Positions 22,022 through 32,408 of a stretch of 64,000 bases of DNA are shown piece after piece. The DNA comes from Selaginella moellendorffii. Its lineage: Eukaryota > Streptophyta > Lycopodiopsida > Selaginellales > Selaginellaceae. The notes under the pieces are model-generated. The model did no database searches. It was not told the DNA's origin and worked only from the letters and a program-made list of their open reading frames with translations. Positions within the stretch are counted from its first letter, which is position 1, and each line of letters starts with the position of its first letter. The DNA lies in assembly GCF_000143415.4 (NCBI RefSeq), contig NW_003314406.1, positions 226,499-290,498 on the forward strand, written 5' to 3'. Both the position numbers and the translations under genes were made by a program.

Positions 22022-22728
22022 CTCGCCTGTTCAGAAATGCACAACGATTAGAGCTGACAGATGAAAAGTTAGCAGCTGGAAATAACGTGAGGCCACACGC
22101 CATTCACCACTGCATCAGATGTCTTGAGGCTGCATCCTAAGATGGCGTGAGGCTACACGCCATCTGTAACCGGACTGCACTCAAGAGCCCAATCGGTGCA
22201 TGCCAATGTTGCTACTGTACTCTGCCACTTACAGTTGGAGAGTGGCGCTGAAATCTCCCGGGATGCCAAGTGGGCTGCGTGTGGGTGGCAGAGTGGGTGG
22301 CGGAGTTGGCGGCGAAGTTACAAACTGGGTGTGTCTTGAAGTGGACGCCGATGCACACGAGCGCGATGCGAGCGCGAGTGTGATGCAAGCGCGAGTGGAC
22401 GCCGATGCACACGAGAAACCTGTAGAGAAGGTAGATGAGTGCGAATGTGAGCGTGATCGCGAGTGGGAGCGCGATGCGAGCGCGAGTGGGCGAGCGCGAG
22501 TACGAAGCAAAATGCAAAACCTAACCTCATACGCGCGAAATGTCACGACGGTTGGTAATCCCGCAACGTCATCATTCCTCGGACTTGGGCACCACCATTA
22601 ATTTCTGGATCGCCGCGCGCATGCATGCACATGAAATCCAAAAGAAATCCGCAACATCATCATTCCTCGAACTGCATGCACACTAAATCCAAAAGAAATC
22701 CGCAACGTCATCATTCCTCGGACTGCAT
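22022..22728 (-). other. 5' region of cargo gene; GAGCGCGA repeats
   Basis: It holds two short palindromes (22081-22104 and 22141-22164), then GC-rich imperfect repeats of GCGATGCGAGCGCGAGTG type at about 22350-22500. Near the right end come 50-60-bp direct repeats (ATCCAAAAGAAATCCGCAAC at about 22636 and 22688). Open frames over the GCG repeats are low complexity. A first exon may lie here but cannot be fixed. Confidence 0.4.
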
Positions 22729-24556
22729 TGTGAGACACAAAATCCCTAGGCCCCAAAGTGGAGCTGGAAGGGTGCCACGTGGTAGTGGCCGAAGCGAAAA
22801 CCAAACAAGCGTAACACGTTTGGACTAAAAGCTCCGACTTGAAAGGTCGAGAGCGGGAGTGGAACTCCCAACGAAGTGCTCGAGGAACAAGCACAAAGAG
22901 AGCAATAAGCGAGGCTTCAAAAAGGGACCCAAAAAGGACCAACACATGACACATGGAAGTGTCCGAGATGGAGTCCGAGGCAGACCTGAGTTGGAGTCCG
23001 AGATGGACCCGAAGTGGAGTCCGAGATGGACCCGAAGTGGAGTCCGATATGGAGTCCGAAGTGGAGTCCGAGATTGAGTCCGAGATGGACCCGAGATGGA
23101 GTCCGAGATGGAGTCCGAGGCGGACCCGAGTTGGAGTCCGAGATGGACCCGAAGTGGAGTCCGAGATGGACCCGAAGTGGAGTCCGATATGGAGTCCGAA
23201 GTGGAGTCCGAGATGGAGTCCGAGATGGACCCGAGATGGACCCGAGATGGAGTCTGAGATGGAGTCCGAGATGGACCCGAGATGGACTCGAGATGGAGTC
23301 CGAGATGGAGTCCGAGAAGGACCCGAGATGGAGTCCGAGGTGGAGTCCGAGATGGAGTCCAAGATGGACCCGAGATGGAGTCCGACGTCGAGACCGGGAC
23401 CAAGACCGAGACCAGGACCGAGACCGAGACCGAGATCAGGACCGAGACCGAGACCGAGGCCGAGGCCGAGGCTGAGTCCGAGTCCGAATCCGAATCCGAG
23501 TCCGAGTCCGAGTCCGAGTCCGAGTCCGAGTCCGAGTCCGAGTCCGAGTTCGAAGCCTGAGAGGGTGAAAGCCCAAAGCGTTCGTCTCCCAGACCCTGGG
23601 GGGTTTGGTGAGCTCCAAAAGTATAGTAGGGGGAGGACTGCAGTGGAGCCAGTTTGGCCAGGAAAGGCCAGTTTGGCCCAGGAAGGCCGGACCCAGTGTT
23701 GGGTGATGAGCTGCCCACTGGGAAGTCCAAGACTAGAGTGAACACGGACCGACAAGTGGGGTAGCTTGGTGAAGTGTTCAAGAGCCGGCTCTAGTTCCCC
23801 CGGGAGATCGACTGGCCGATGCTCCCAGTCCAAGTGTGGGTGGCACTACCTACTTGGATACCTGTCGTGGCTCAATGGAACCTCGCTCTAAGCCCATGGC
23901 TAGAGCACCTAAAGGCGAAAAGCGGGGAGAGTACCCATGAGGCTTGCGTAAGGCCATGGTGTTCCGAAATGTTGTCCCAAAGTCCCAAACGGTGAAAGGG
24001 AAGAGGAGTAGGCCTCTAATGTAGTGACCAAGGACACAGTCACACAGTGAGGAAGTCCTTGAGGATAGTGGGATTTAGTGGTCGGGCCGGTGGGCCTTGA
24101 TCCAGTGGCAATGTTGGCAAACACAGCCAAGGACAGAAAGGGACTTGATGGGGACCGGAACAAAGATATTGGGGAAGGCTATTCCCCATGTCTGTAGGCA
24201 TCCTAAGGATGTTAAGGAGTGGATCTGGGATGATCCCTCATGGACGGATGACCCAGTCTTTGAGAGACGGGATGGGAATGCAGGTGGCGTTGGACCACCA
24301 GTGTGACCAAGGTAATTGGGCATGGCCTTAGCGTAACGGGCCGATACGTCGGTGGTACCTTGGGGTGTCGATCATGGGATTGGACACGTGGAGCACTTGG
24401 ATCAAGTGCTAAGGTTGAGTGGCATGGATGCCATTCTCGGGGCTAGCAAGCCCCAAGTCCTGAGTTGGACTTATGGAGGTTGTGAATGAGACTCCTCCAA
24501 GTGGTCGGAGGTGTGGTTAAGTGACTAAAGTAGAATGGAAAATTTAGTCACTTACA
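22729..24556 (+). mobile_element. Family-A solo LTR inside TIR element
   Basis: It runs from TGTGAGACACAAAATCCC to AGTCACTTACA, 1828 bp, flanked by a perfect 5-bp duplication TGCAT (22724-22728 and 24557-24561). No interior is present, so LTR-LTR recombination removed it. Unlike the A element at 48472 it lacks the terminal 136-bp duplication. A hexamer array lies at about 22962-23552. Confidence 0.9.
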
Positions 24557-24682
24557 TGCATGCACGCGAAATCCAAAAGAAAGATCATGATTGGGATATC
24601 ATTTAATACACTCGCTATATTTACACCATGCATGATTGGATATTCCAAAGCATCTTGTATTTCCAAAAATGCCAGATGTTCA

Positions 24683-26640
24683 GCTAAATAAAGAATGGTA
24701 TACAATGTCCTTCTTGACGACCCTGCAAAGAAGCATCTCGATCGGACACCACATGAGACCACACGAGCCTTACAATGTTTCAGGGGCATTTGCCATAGAT
24801 CCGACCGTTATTTTGCTCCAAGATTTTACAGTTTGGTGTGCATTGACCTTTCCATCGACACTGCAAAGGGACATCACAATCAGATGCGGGATCACAAGAA
24901 ACCAACTTCACTAACTCTGGTTTCACCAAGATCTACGTAAGGAGTTATGAAATGAAAGGACCCTCTCTATTGAAATGTGTTTATGGTCCTAGGGGCATTG
25001 TGACATATCAAAGGATTTTGCATCAAGTTCTGTATTTGCATGTTTATCAAGCTACTAAATTGCTAAACCCTAAACCCTCCCTAAATATGTGGCAAATGCT
25101 GTGTGAAGAAAGATGCCCTTTCTGGGCAAATGCTGTAAGAGGCAGATGCCGAGCAATTACACGGCAAATAATCTTGGCGCGGATCGCTGACATGGCATGG
25201 CAAAGTTCGAATCACTGACATGGCACAGCTGGATCAAGGCAAGGACATGATGTGACAAAGGTCAACGTCCGACAGCAAAGTCTAGAAGCTACTCAGTTTG
25301 AAATTTGTCAGAGGAATTATAAGATCTGGTTTGTCAGAGGATTTGATGTGACGTTCAAGCGTGTGGGCTCATGCAATTTTGATCCCAAAAAATGCACCAA
25401 AAAATGCTCGGCGTCATCTGGCGTTATCTCTTGAATGGCGTGGGGCCGCATGCCATTTTAAGGGGCACATAGGAGTATATTCCTAGAATATTCTGACACG
25501 CGTGAGATTTTTTTGAGTTTTCTGGAGATCCAACCGTTAAAAATGCAACTAGATTTCACAGAATGGTATACAATATCTTTCTTGATGACCCTGCAAAGAA
25601 GCATCTCGATCGGACACCACATGAGACCACACGAGCCTTACAATGTTTCAGGGGCATTTGCCATAGATCCGACCGTTATTTTGCTCCAAAATTTTACAGT
25701 TTGGTGTGCATTGACCTTTCCATCAACACTGCAAAGGGACATCACAATCAGATGTGGGATCACAAAAAACTAACTTCACTAACTCTGGTTTCACCAAGAT
25801 CTACGTAAAGAGTTATGAAATGAAAGGACCCTCTCTATTGAAATGTGTTTATGGTCCTAGGGGCATTGTGACATATCAAAGGATTTTGCATCAAGTTCTG
25901 TATTTGCATGTTTATCAAGCTACTGAATTGCTAAACCCTAAACCCTAAACATGTGGCAAATGCTGTGTGAAGAAAGATGCCCTTTCTGGGCAAATGCTGT
26001 AAGAGGCAGATGCCGAGCAAATGTATCTCAGGCTATCGAAGGGGACAAACGAAAGCTAGCTATAAACATGACGGGATGCAAATAGATTACTAGGCTGGTC
26101 CTGCGAAAATCAAAAACCATAATTGAAAACATTGAAAATGCAAAAAGAAAGGTTTATAATATTTTTGAATTTTAAGCAACCAAATGAATGTAAGTAGGGC
26201 ATGTGTTTGTAAGTTTAAAAATGCCTCAACCACTTAAATTTCCAAGTAAATAAAGCTATTTCTATTTTTGGTACAAGTAAACTTTATAGCGTGTGGGCTC
26301 ATGCAATTTTGAACCCAAAAATGCACCAAAAAATACTCGACTAGCATTATTCTTTGAATGGCGTGTGGCCTTATATTGCCATAAATGGACGTACACATAG
26401 CATAATTATTCCTTTACACGGCGAATAATCTTGGCACGGATCACTGACATGGCATGGCAAAGTTCGAATCACTGACATGGCACAGCTGGATCGAGGCAAG
26501 GACATGATGTGACAAAGTTCAACGTCCGACAGCAAAGTCTAGAAGCTACTCAATTTGAAATTTGTCAGAGGAATCATAAGATCTGGTTTGTCAGAGGATT
26601 TGATGTGATGTTCAAGCGTGTGTTATTTTTGAATTCTCGA
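24683..26640. repeat. Tandem duplication of ~0.8-1.0 kb unit
   Basis: 24689-25160 and 25557-26020 match closely (CAAAGAAGCATCTCGATCGG, CTCTATTGAAATGTGTTTAT), each followed by a CCCTAAA motif next to TGTGGCAAATGCTG. 25161-25460 and about 26290-26620 match in two blocks whose order is changed (ACTGACATGGCATGGCAAAG; GTGTGGGCTCATGCAATTTT). Each unit carries one palindrome (25434-25457, 26357-26383). Short open frames appear in both copies, but no protein family is recognised and nothing shows they are translated. Confidence 0.75.
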
Positions 26641-26663
26641 ACTCATTCCTAGGTCTATCATTT

Positions 26664-26860
26664 TTGTGCGCCGTGTTCTTGGTTCTGCTAAGCGCAGTGA
26701 GCGCTGCTTGTGTAAGCAGCGTTGTGAGCTGTGGTTTATGCGTCTACGAGCGGTTGCGGCATTGTGAGCGCCATTGCGAGCGGCAGTTTATGCGAGTGGC
26801 AGTTTGTGCGAGCGGCGCTACGAGCAGTTGCGGTGGTGCGAGCGGCGCTATGGTACCACT
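26664..26860. repeat. GCGAGCGGC-type imperfect repeats
   Basis: Words such as GAGCGGC, GCGAGTGGC and GTTGCGGTGGTGCGAGCGG recur with a period of about 20-25. They mirror the GAGCGCGA repeats at 22350-22500. The open frame through it (Cys/Ser/Val rich) is judged low complexity. Confidence 0.5.
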
Positions 26861-27060
26861 AATGGTATGAGGGCTCATGCCATTATTCAAACATGCTATT
26901 GACACCCACGTGAAATTTCACCTACACAAAATTGGCATGAGCCCTCATGCCATTAGTGGTACCACTGATGGCATGAGGGCTCATGCCAATTTTGTGAATG
27001 TGAAATTTCACGTGGGTGTCAATAGCATGTTTGAATAATGGCATGTGGCCTCATGCTATT
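26861..27060. repeat. 200-bp near-perfect palindrome
   Basis: The arms are 26861-26960 and 26961-27060 with no spacer, centred on AGTGGT|ACCACT. They agree at nearly all positions (for example ACATGCTATTGACACCCACG pairs with CGTGGGTGTCAATAGCATGT). Within it are four copies of the short ATGGCRTG…CAYGCCAT palindrome and two copies of GTGAAATTTCAC, so it is a palindrome of palindromes. It ends 81 bp before the transposase-like start codon at 27142. Confidence 0.9.
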
Positions 27061-27141
27061 GAGGTTGTTTGGTATGTTATGATTTAGGCCATTCTCCAAT
27101 CATTTTTTGTATGGTCTTAACTTCTTTTCTACACTTTCAGA

Positions 27142-28210
27142 ATGGCCTCCGCAAGTGCAACGCATATTCCCTCTGTAGATCTTAAGAACCGTGCTACATG
27201 GATTCAGGCAAAGGTGTTTCTAAACAACCCCGAGGGGGAGGTGGTAGCTGAGGGCTTAGCCACAGTTGTCGATCCAAGAGATGCGGTTGCTAATCAAGAA
27301 TTGGGCTGGGATGATATTGGAGTTGTGATTTTAGAGGTTGTTGACACAGAAGAAAACAGTCTGACTATTGGAAGCATTGTGCGGTGGAAATTGAGGCACT
27401 TAGTGTTTGAGAATGTGAAGGATTCACAATCAAACACCACTACAACTGATGACAGAACATCTCTTCATGGGAAAAGAAAGTACACCTTCCTAAAGCACAG
27501 CCAAAGGGATCTGAGCAACGAACCGAAAAGGCAGAAAATGGCGATGGAGGTTCAAATGGTCTCGACAGTTGCTTATTGCAAGAGGAGGTGCTGTCAACAT
27601 GCTGATTGGGATGCTATTGAAGAGGAGAGAGCAAGATACAAGACATTGTCCTGGAAGGCAGCTCGCAATTTTGTATATGAGGCATTACGGTCATCTGTTG
27701 ATGCTTCAGAACATCAAGTGGGGGGCATGGTCTTCCAGAGGGGTTTGGTCTGCATAAAGGCATGGAGAATCATTTATGGAGTCCCTCAAACCACATTCTA
27801 CAAAATCAAAACTGAGTTCGAAGAACAAAGGGTTCAACAGGCAGTCCATGGGAACAACAGTACTCACAAAACCAGGGGTCATGTTGTATATGGAGAGGCA
27901 ATCTTCAAGAGGTTTGTCGAGACATGTAGCGAGCAGCAACCACATAAAACCCGCCTTTTGGAAGATGGAACTCGAGACACCCAACGAGTTCTCCCTTCCA
28001 TGTATACCAAGGGGGCCATATTGTGTGTGTGCGCATGCCATCGCTCTTCTTTAGCTTCAGATTCAGCTTGTTCACCTTGACAATGAGATTTATTATACAA
28101 CCAAATGGACTCAGTCTGGACACAAAGTCACTGCGCTAGTCACCATGCCCCAAATATGTCTAGCCCCTGGACAAAAAACATATAATTTCACGTCATTTTC
28201 AAATACTTGA
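27142..28210 (+). CDS. Transposase-like protein fragment of TIR element
   Basis: The frame opens at ATG 27142 after a plausible 3' splice site (CTACACTTTCAG) and runs to 28080. Its central part reads KRRCCQHADWDAIEEERARY, then GLVCIKAWRIIYGVPQTTFY and VHGNNSTHK, with a following stretch rich in basic residues and ending VLPSMYTKGAI. The Cys/Trp-Ile-Tyr-Gly-Val helix followed by HGN resembles the N-terminal half of unclassified integrase-like transposases seen in algae, mosses and invertebrates; I state this from family memory only. After a probable short intron near 28026-28055, another open frame (HLDNEIYYTTKWTQSGHKV) continues to 28210, 57 bp inside the right TIR. The catalytic acidic triad expected between the two parts is missing, so an internal deletion is likely. 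Confidence 0.5.
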
Positions 28211-28267
28211 AAATTTGTACCTAATCCCATTTTACTGAATAAATCCCACTTTAACGAAATAGAGCTT

Positions 28268-29211
28268 TCTTGCAACATTCATTCTGTTCTGTTGATCATT
28301 GTTTGTGTTAGTTCTGATAGGTTAGGATGTTATCTCATTTGAGTGATACATTTGCAAGCATTTTGCTTGCTAGTCAATGATCTTTTGTGTTCTTTGAGTT
28401 ATCTTTCATAAGTTGTTTAACATACTATCTGCAATCTTCGGTAGTTAAGTTTCATCATTGAGTTTCCTTGATGATATACTTGCTATTGAATTTTGTTAGA
28501 TGGTGATTCTTATGTATACCACTTATGATGATCTTGGTGGTTCCTATACTTTACTACTGGTTTATCAGATGATAACTTACTTGGAATACTTTTGTGTTCC
28601 AATCTAAGATATATTCATTGATAATTAAGTCTCTAAGATATCATTGTCTATGACTTTGATATTGTCCATCTATTGATCTTTGAGTTTGGGCCAGTATAAG
28701 CAGACTGGCTTCGGCACTTCGTGTGCATGCTGAAATCTCTAGTCATGGGGTAGCTACTGTCGACTGGTCACATAACCCGCCTCTTTGTCAATGTTCCTTA
28801 TTCCGTTAAAAGGGCGTGACCGTGTAAACAACTCTAACTGCCTGTTTACAGTAGTCTATCTAAACCTTACTGATGGGTTTGGTTTCTTTACTCAGAAGGG
28901 TTGGGGCCTCTGGCTTCTCTCTCTATATCCCTGTGAGTAGGGGCATATCACACTTTTGTAAGCTAGGTGACACCCAGAGCAGCAAGGGTGGCTATCTTCG
29001 TTGGTCATTTCCTTGTCGGCGACGGCCGGAAGGTGTTTGAGCTGGTAGCGCATCCGCGTTAGACAAAGAGGTTGCCTCCTAACTCATTTAAGTTGGTGCA
29101 TTTCTCACATAGTGTGAATATCGTGAACTTTTTCTGGAGTTGTTTCCTTGGTGGTATTCTAGACTCAAGTGTGCATCGATGAGGACGTCGATCTTCCCTA
29201 GGGGGGGAGAG
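28268..29211 (+). mobile_element. Family-C interior, 3' part
   Basis: It resumes after the TIR element at its TCTT duplication and runs to the polypurine tract GGGGGGAGAG (about 29200-29211). It is collinear with 3187-3977 and 1779-2052. ATCGATGAGGACGTCGAT just upstream of the polypurine tract forms a small inverted repeat. No gene. Confidence 0.78.
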
Positions 29212-30561
29212 TGTCGTGAATGTGACTTCGGGTATCGAAAGTTACCTGTCGGCCAATCCTTATAGACACTCTTTCCTTACTACCACAATGGTAGGAGGTC
29301 GATATTGTTGGTTCCCTTTATCAACCCCTCTTGTTCAAGTGTTAGTAAACTGGGCTTAGCACCTGTACTTAGCCAGATGGACATAAGGTAGGAACTCCTA
29401 TGTGTTTCTAGCTGAGCATACTCGGCCTGGCTCTTAGTTCTCTTTTGCTCTGTCTTGCACTGACTTGACAAGAACCCTCGTGTATTGAGATTGGTCCCTC
29501 AATATTGTTGGATGATAGCTTACCATGTCTGCCAAACACCCTCGCTATCATGACCTTTGTGTTAGTTTCATTTCGGTCCCAAATGCTATTTATGGAAAGT
29601 GTCCAGATTTGCTCATTTAGCATATCTACGGAATGTAGAGATCGGCCTGAACACAATGGTGTTCGTCTTGTGTCCAAATTCATAATCTAGGGACATTCCA
29701 TATTTAGTAAGTTTCAAGCTTGTCCCAAAAACTAACTCCTGATACTAAAGGAGGCTTGGGGTGAAAGCCCAAAGCATGTGTTCCTCAAGGGGGGGGGGGG
29801 GGGGGGGGGGACTATAGGGCGTTCCAAATGTATAATAGGGAGTAGGGATAGTGGGTAGGTCGGGCATGGTTGACCAACCTGAGGCATAGTCTAGCTTCCA
29901 CTTGCGTGCTTGTCCTTGTTCTGCATCCGGCTTGGGTTTAAGCCCAAGTTCCATTCCATGCTAGCTGGTGGAGTACCCATGTCCTCGCGTTAGGCCACCG
30001 GTATGCTGAAATAGCGCCAGACTCTGTTTGGCTCCATTTTGCATGCTAATCCTGGCATTGGGATGCTGGTTGCTCTAGGACTGTTCCAAGTCGCTCCGAG
30101 CTCCTGTCCGTTCGCTCCTTGGGCTGTACGCTCGGGAGTTGCTCTGTGGTCCGGTTCTGTCACTCCTTGGCTCGATGCTGGGGAGTTTGGCACCTGTAAG
30201 CAACCAAAGGGAACAACTCGAGAGACGATCCATAGGGGTTCAAATATAGAGGGAAAGGGCCCATGAACAAGAGTGCACCCCCTTTTTCAATCGGTTAAGG
30301 GTCTTGGGATATTTGGGGTTAAACGTTTTTGGGTTTGAATAGTACTAGGCTGGGTGACCTCCCGGGAAGTCCAAATTTAGGAGCTTACAGCACCGTTCCT
30401 TCGTTTAATGGCCCAAGGCCCTGAACCTCGGATTCCGCACCACATTCCTTTGGACACATGGCATGTGACATGTGGCATCTGTCACGTGGCATAAAGAGGG
30501 TTTAGGTTCTGCTTCGTGGTGTTATCCTATGGTAAATCATATCAAAACCACGTGCGCTACA
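29212..30561 (+). mobile_element. Family-C 3' LTR with Cassandra insertion
   Basis: It runs from TGTCGTGAATGTGAC to CACGTGCGCTACA. A run of 22 G (29789-29810) lies in the LTR core. A Cassandra-like LTR is inserted at 30195-30389. Removing it and its duplication leaves about 1.15 kb. Confidence 0.85.
30195..30389 (+). mobile_element. Cassandra-like solo LTR, second copy
   Basis: 195 bp, TGTAAGCAACC…GGAGCTTACA, with perfect flanking duplication GCACC (30190-30194 and 30390-30394). It is the reverse complement of the copy at 11552-11745. The 5S-like part (GAATAGTACTAGGCTGGGTG, CCTCCCGGGAAGTCC) reads on the plus strand; the upstream 5S box is more decayed here (GGTTAAACGTTTTTGGG). Confidence 0.82.
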
Positions 30562-30654
30562 AGGGTGATTAGGTGGTGAGGAATTTTAAGAATAGGTATA
30601 ATATAGGCAAAGTTAGGACTTTTTATCTTTGTTGTTTAATGCTAGATCATAATA
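30562..30654 (+). mobile_element. Family-D 3' LTR, right part
   Basis: AGGGTGATTAGGTGGTGAGG continues the D LTR interrupted at 11332 and ends GCTAGATCATAATA at 30654. Confidence 0.65.
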
Positions 30655-31689
30655 TGTCATCCATCCTTGAGCTGCTCTACTCCATTGCTCATATCCCTCC
30701 TTAGGATTAATTAAGGCTAATTGACATGCTAATCCTATACTTAGCTTTAAACCCCACTCATCCTTGAGGCACTCTACTCCATTGCCTTTAAATTAATTAG
30801 GGTTCATTGACTTGTTAATCCCATATTTAGATTGTAAATGAGGTTATGGTGTTATGAACTTGAATTTAAACTTACCAGAAAGTTACTTAACCCAGTATTA
30901 TTCAAACTTAAGGATAATTAACCCCAAATAACCTAAAACCTTTAACCAATTGGAAAAGGAAGTGCACTAGGCCCTTTCCCTTTATATTTGAGCTTTTATG
31001 GATCATCTCTCAAATTGTTTTTTTTAGTTGCTTACACTTGGTGCATAAATTGCAAATGTGTGTTAATATGGATTTTAAAGAGATTGAGGTTGTACTTTCT
31101 TTGTTTATGCTATAGAATCCTATGGAAGGCTAAGGGACAGATATTGGTTATGTTAGGAATCTAGAATTAAGATTAGGGGTAATACTTTAGGACCTCAAAG
31201 GGAAAGCTAACTTGGTATATAGTTTGTGGGATGTGTAATGAGTAGCCTAAGGTTTAGTTCCATAATAGGTTTGGAAGAGGAAATATTATTTAGATGTGAG
31301 AGAACATAGGGTTTAGACCAAGGACTTAGACATTTTCTTTACTTTTCCTTTTTGACAAGTGAAATAGAAAGAATATATTATTTGCAGCAGTTGCATATTC
31401 ATAATTAGTTTTAGAAATTTATCATATTTAAAACTAGTAGCCCATGGACTTCAATCTGAATAAGAAAATTGTCTTGAGACTCTAACCAAAAGCATTCTTT
31501 AATATTAACAGAGATGAGAACTATGATCCAAATTTAGGCCCCATAAGAAGGAATCTATTATCTATCTATTCTATCTTTGCAACTAAAGTAAAGAGTTGAA
31601 AACTCTTACTTTGAAGCTCAACTATTTTCAGAATATGGCTTTCCATGCTTTTTCTATGGTTATAACCCACCACAAAACAACAAAGATAA
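30655..31689. other. AT-rich, gene-free; decayed Cassandra LTR
   Basis: 30660-30840 holds two imperfect ~100-bp repeats (CTCTACTCCATTGC occurs in both). 30853-31037 is a strongly decayed minus-strand Cassandra-like LTR (CCCAGTATTATTCAAAC, CAATTGGAAAAG, ending TTGCTTACA). The remainder shows nothing recognisable. Confidence 0.5.
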
Positions 31690-32020
31690 AAGTGTCTAGC
31701 CTCACCTAAACTATGATATACTTCTTTACCACCCAACCACACCCAAAGTACCTCAAAAACTCCACCCCACCACCACTGTCATGGGCATCTAGGATAAGTT
31801 AAGTATCCTTAACCCTTAGACATTTGACCGATGTTAACATGTGGTCAAAGCTGGTGCATAACAATTCTTCTTCTAACAAAGTCCTTGTCTAAGGATGAGT
31901 TGCACTAATGGTCAAGGAACTCCGCTCAAGCTTTTGGTTTATCATCCACAACCGTATACATCAAGGAGCTACTAGACCCTTCACTCCAAGATAATATACC
32001 TTTCAATTGATAAACATAAA
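31690..32020 (-). mobile_element. Family-D 3' end fragment, minus orientation
   Basis: An inverted D LTR (31700-31865) is followed to the right by the end of D pol read on the minus strand (VYQLKGILSWSEGSSSSLMY). This corresponds to the VNQLK…WGKGSNDSLMY segment near 11030-11100. Heavily decayed. Confidence 0.6.
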
Positions 32021-32353
32021 ATAGATGAATCCAATAGAAGCTTGTTAATATAAAGCAAATGAACATCCTCATGAAGGTGGAAATGTCCCAAAGAAGGTGG
32101 TAGAGCTGCAACACTTGGATCAATGTAGTACTTACAAAATAGATAGCAATAAAAAGATAAGGATTTTATTGGGAAGAGAGTGTTCACTTGAGAACACAAT
32201 CAGCTTGATTGCGAAAACTAGATTCAATGTGAGAATATCTTCTCCATAATTTCTTATGATTAAGCTATCAATGCCCATGGTTGATAGAGCTTATGAAACT
32301 ATAGTGTAGCTCTTATATTCCTCAACCAAGAGCTCTCTCTCTTTGGTGTATGT

Positions 32354-32404
<51 letters not shown>
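32354..32404. repeat. Compound (TG)n(AG)n microsatellite
   Basis: About 12 TG units are followed directly by about 13 AG units. The surrounding 32021-33000 holds no gene that I can support. Confidence 0.9.

Positions 32405-32408
<4 letters not shown>

Larger units (their letters stand above)
17141..28267. mobile_element. 11.1-kb TIR DNA element with cargo genes
   Basis: A 24-bp terminal inverted repeat (AAGCTCTATTTCGTTAAAGT plus GGGA) opens at 17141, and its reverse complement ends at 28267. Perfect 4-bp duplications TCTT flank it (17137-17140, 28268-28271), and the C interior continues on both sides. Inside are a long minus-strand multi-exon gene (17582 to about 22044), a plus-strand transposase-like gene fragment (27142-28210), a 200-bp palindrome, about 15 short palindromes, a tandem duplication and a family-A solo LTR. 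A second copy of the right terminal 90 bp lies at 63871-63962, so the terminus is repeated. I cannot assign a superfamily; 4-bp duplications are uncommon. Confidence 0.75.
11333..30561 (+). mobile_element. Complete family-C LTR element with large nested insert
   Basis: The element comprises a 5' LTR 11333-13085, PBS at 13086, interior 13086-17136 plus 28268-29211, a polypurine tract and a 3' LTR 29212-30561. Without nested insertions each LTR is about 1.15 kb and the interior about 5.0 kb. No gag or pol motif can be read in the interior on either strand, so it is a large retrotransposon derivative that needs proteins from elsewhere. It is inserted in the D 3' LTR. The interior is split by the TIR element at 17141-28267. 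Confidence 0.8.

Noticed and set aside
22200-22601. Overlapping open frames over GAGCGCGA repeats as coding exons
   Set aside because: They are low complexity and open in several frames on both strands, with no splice or start evidence.
24420-24440. TGGCATGGATGCCATTC in family-A LTRs as another member of the palindrome family
   Set aside because: It is a fixed part of the A LTR (also near 50261 and 56291), has a different centre and half-length, and is not dispersed.
24544-25808. 80-90-codon open frames repeated at 24695, 25563 and neighbours as a gene pair
   Set aside because: The same DNA unit is duplicated, so the repeated frames follow from the duplication; no motif or conserved start is visible.
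17141-28267. Polinton/Maverick or other large virus-like element
   Set aside because: No protein-primed DNA polymerase, capsid, ATPase or retroviral-type integrase core could be read, the TIRs are only 24 bp, and the duplication is 4 bp rather than 6 bp.
30195-30389. A functional 5S rRNA gene
   Set aside because: Only the 3' half of 5S is similar, inside a TG…CA element with target duplications and two oppositely oriented copies.
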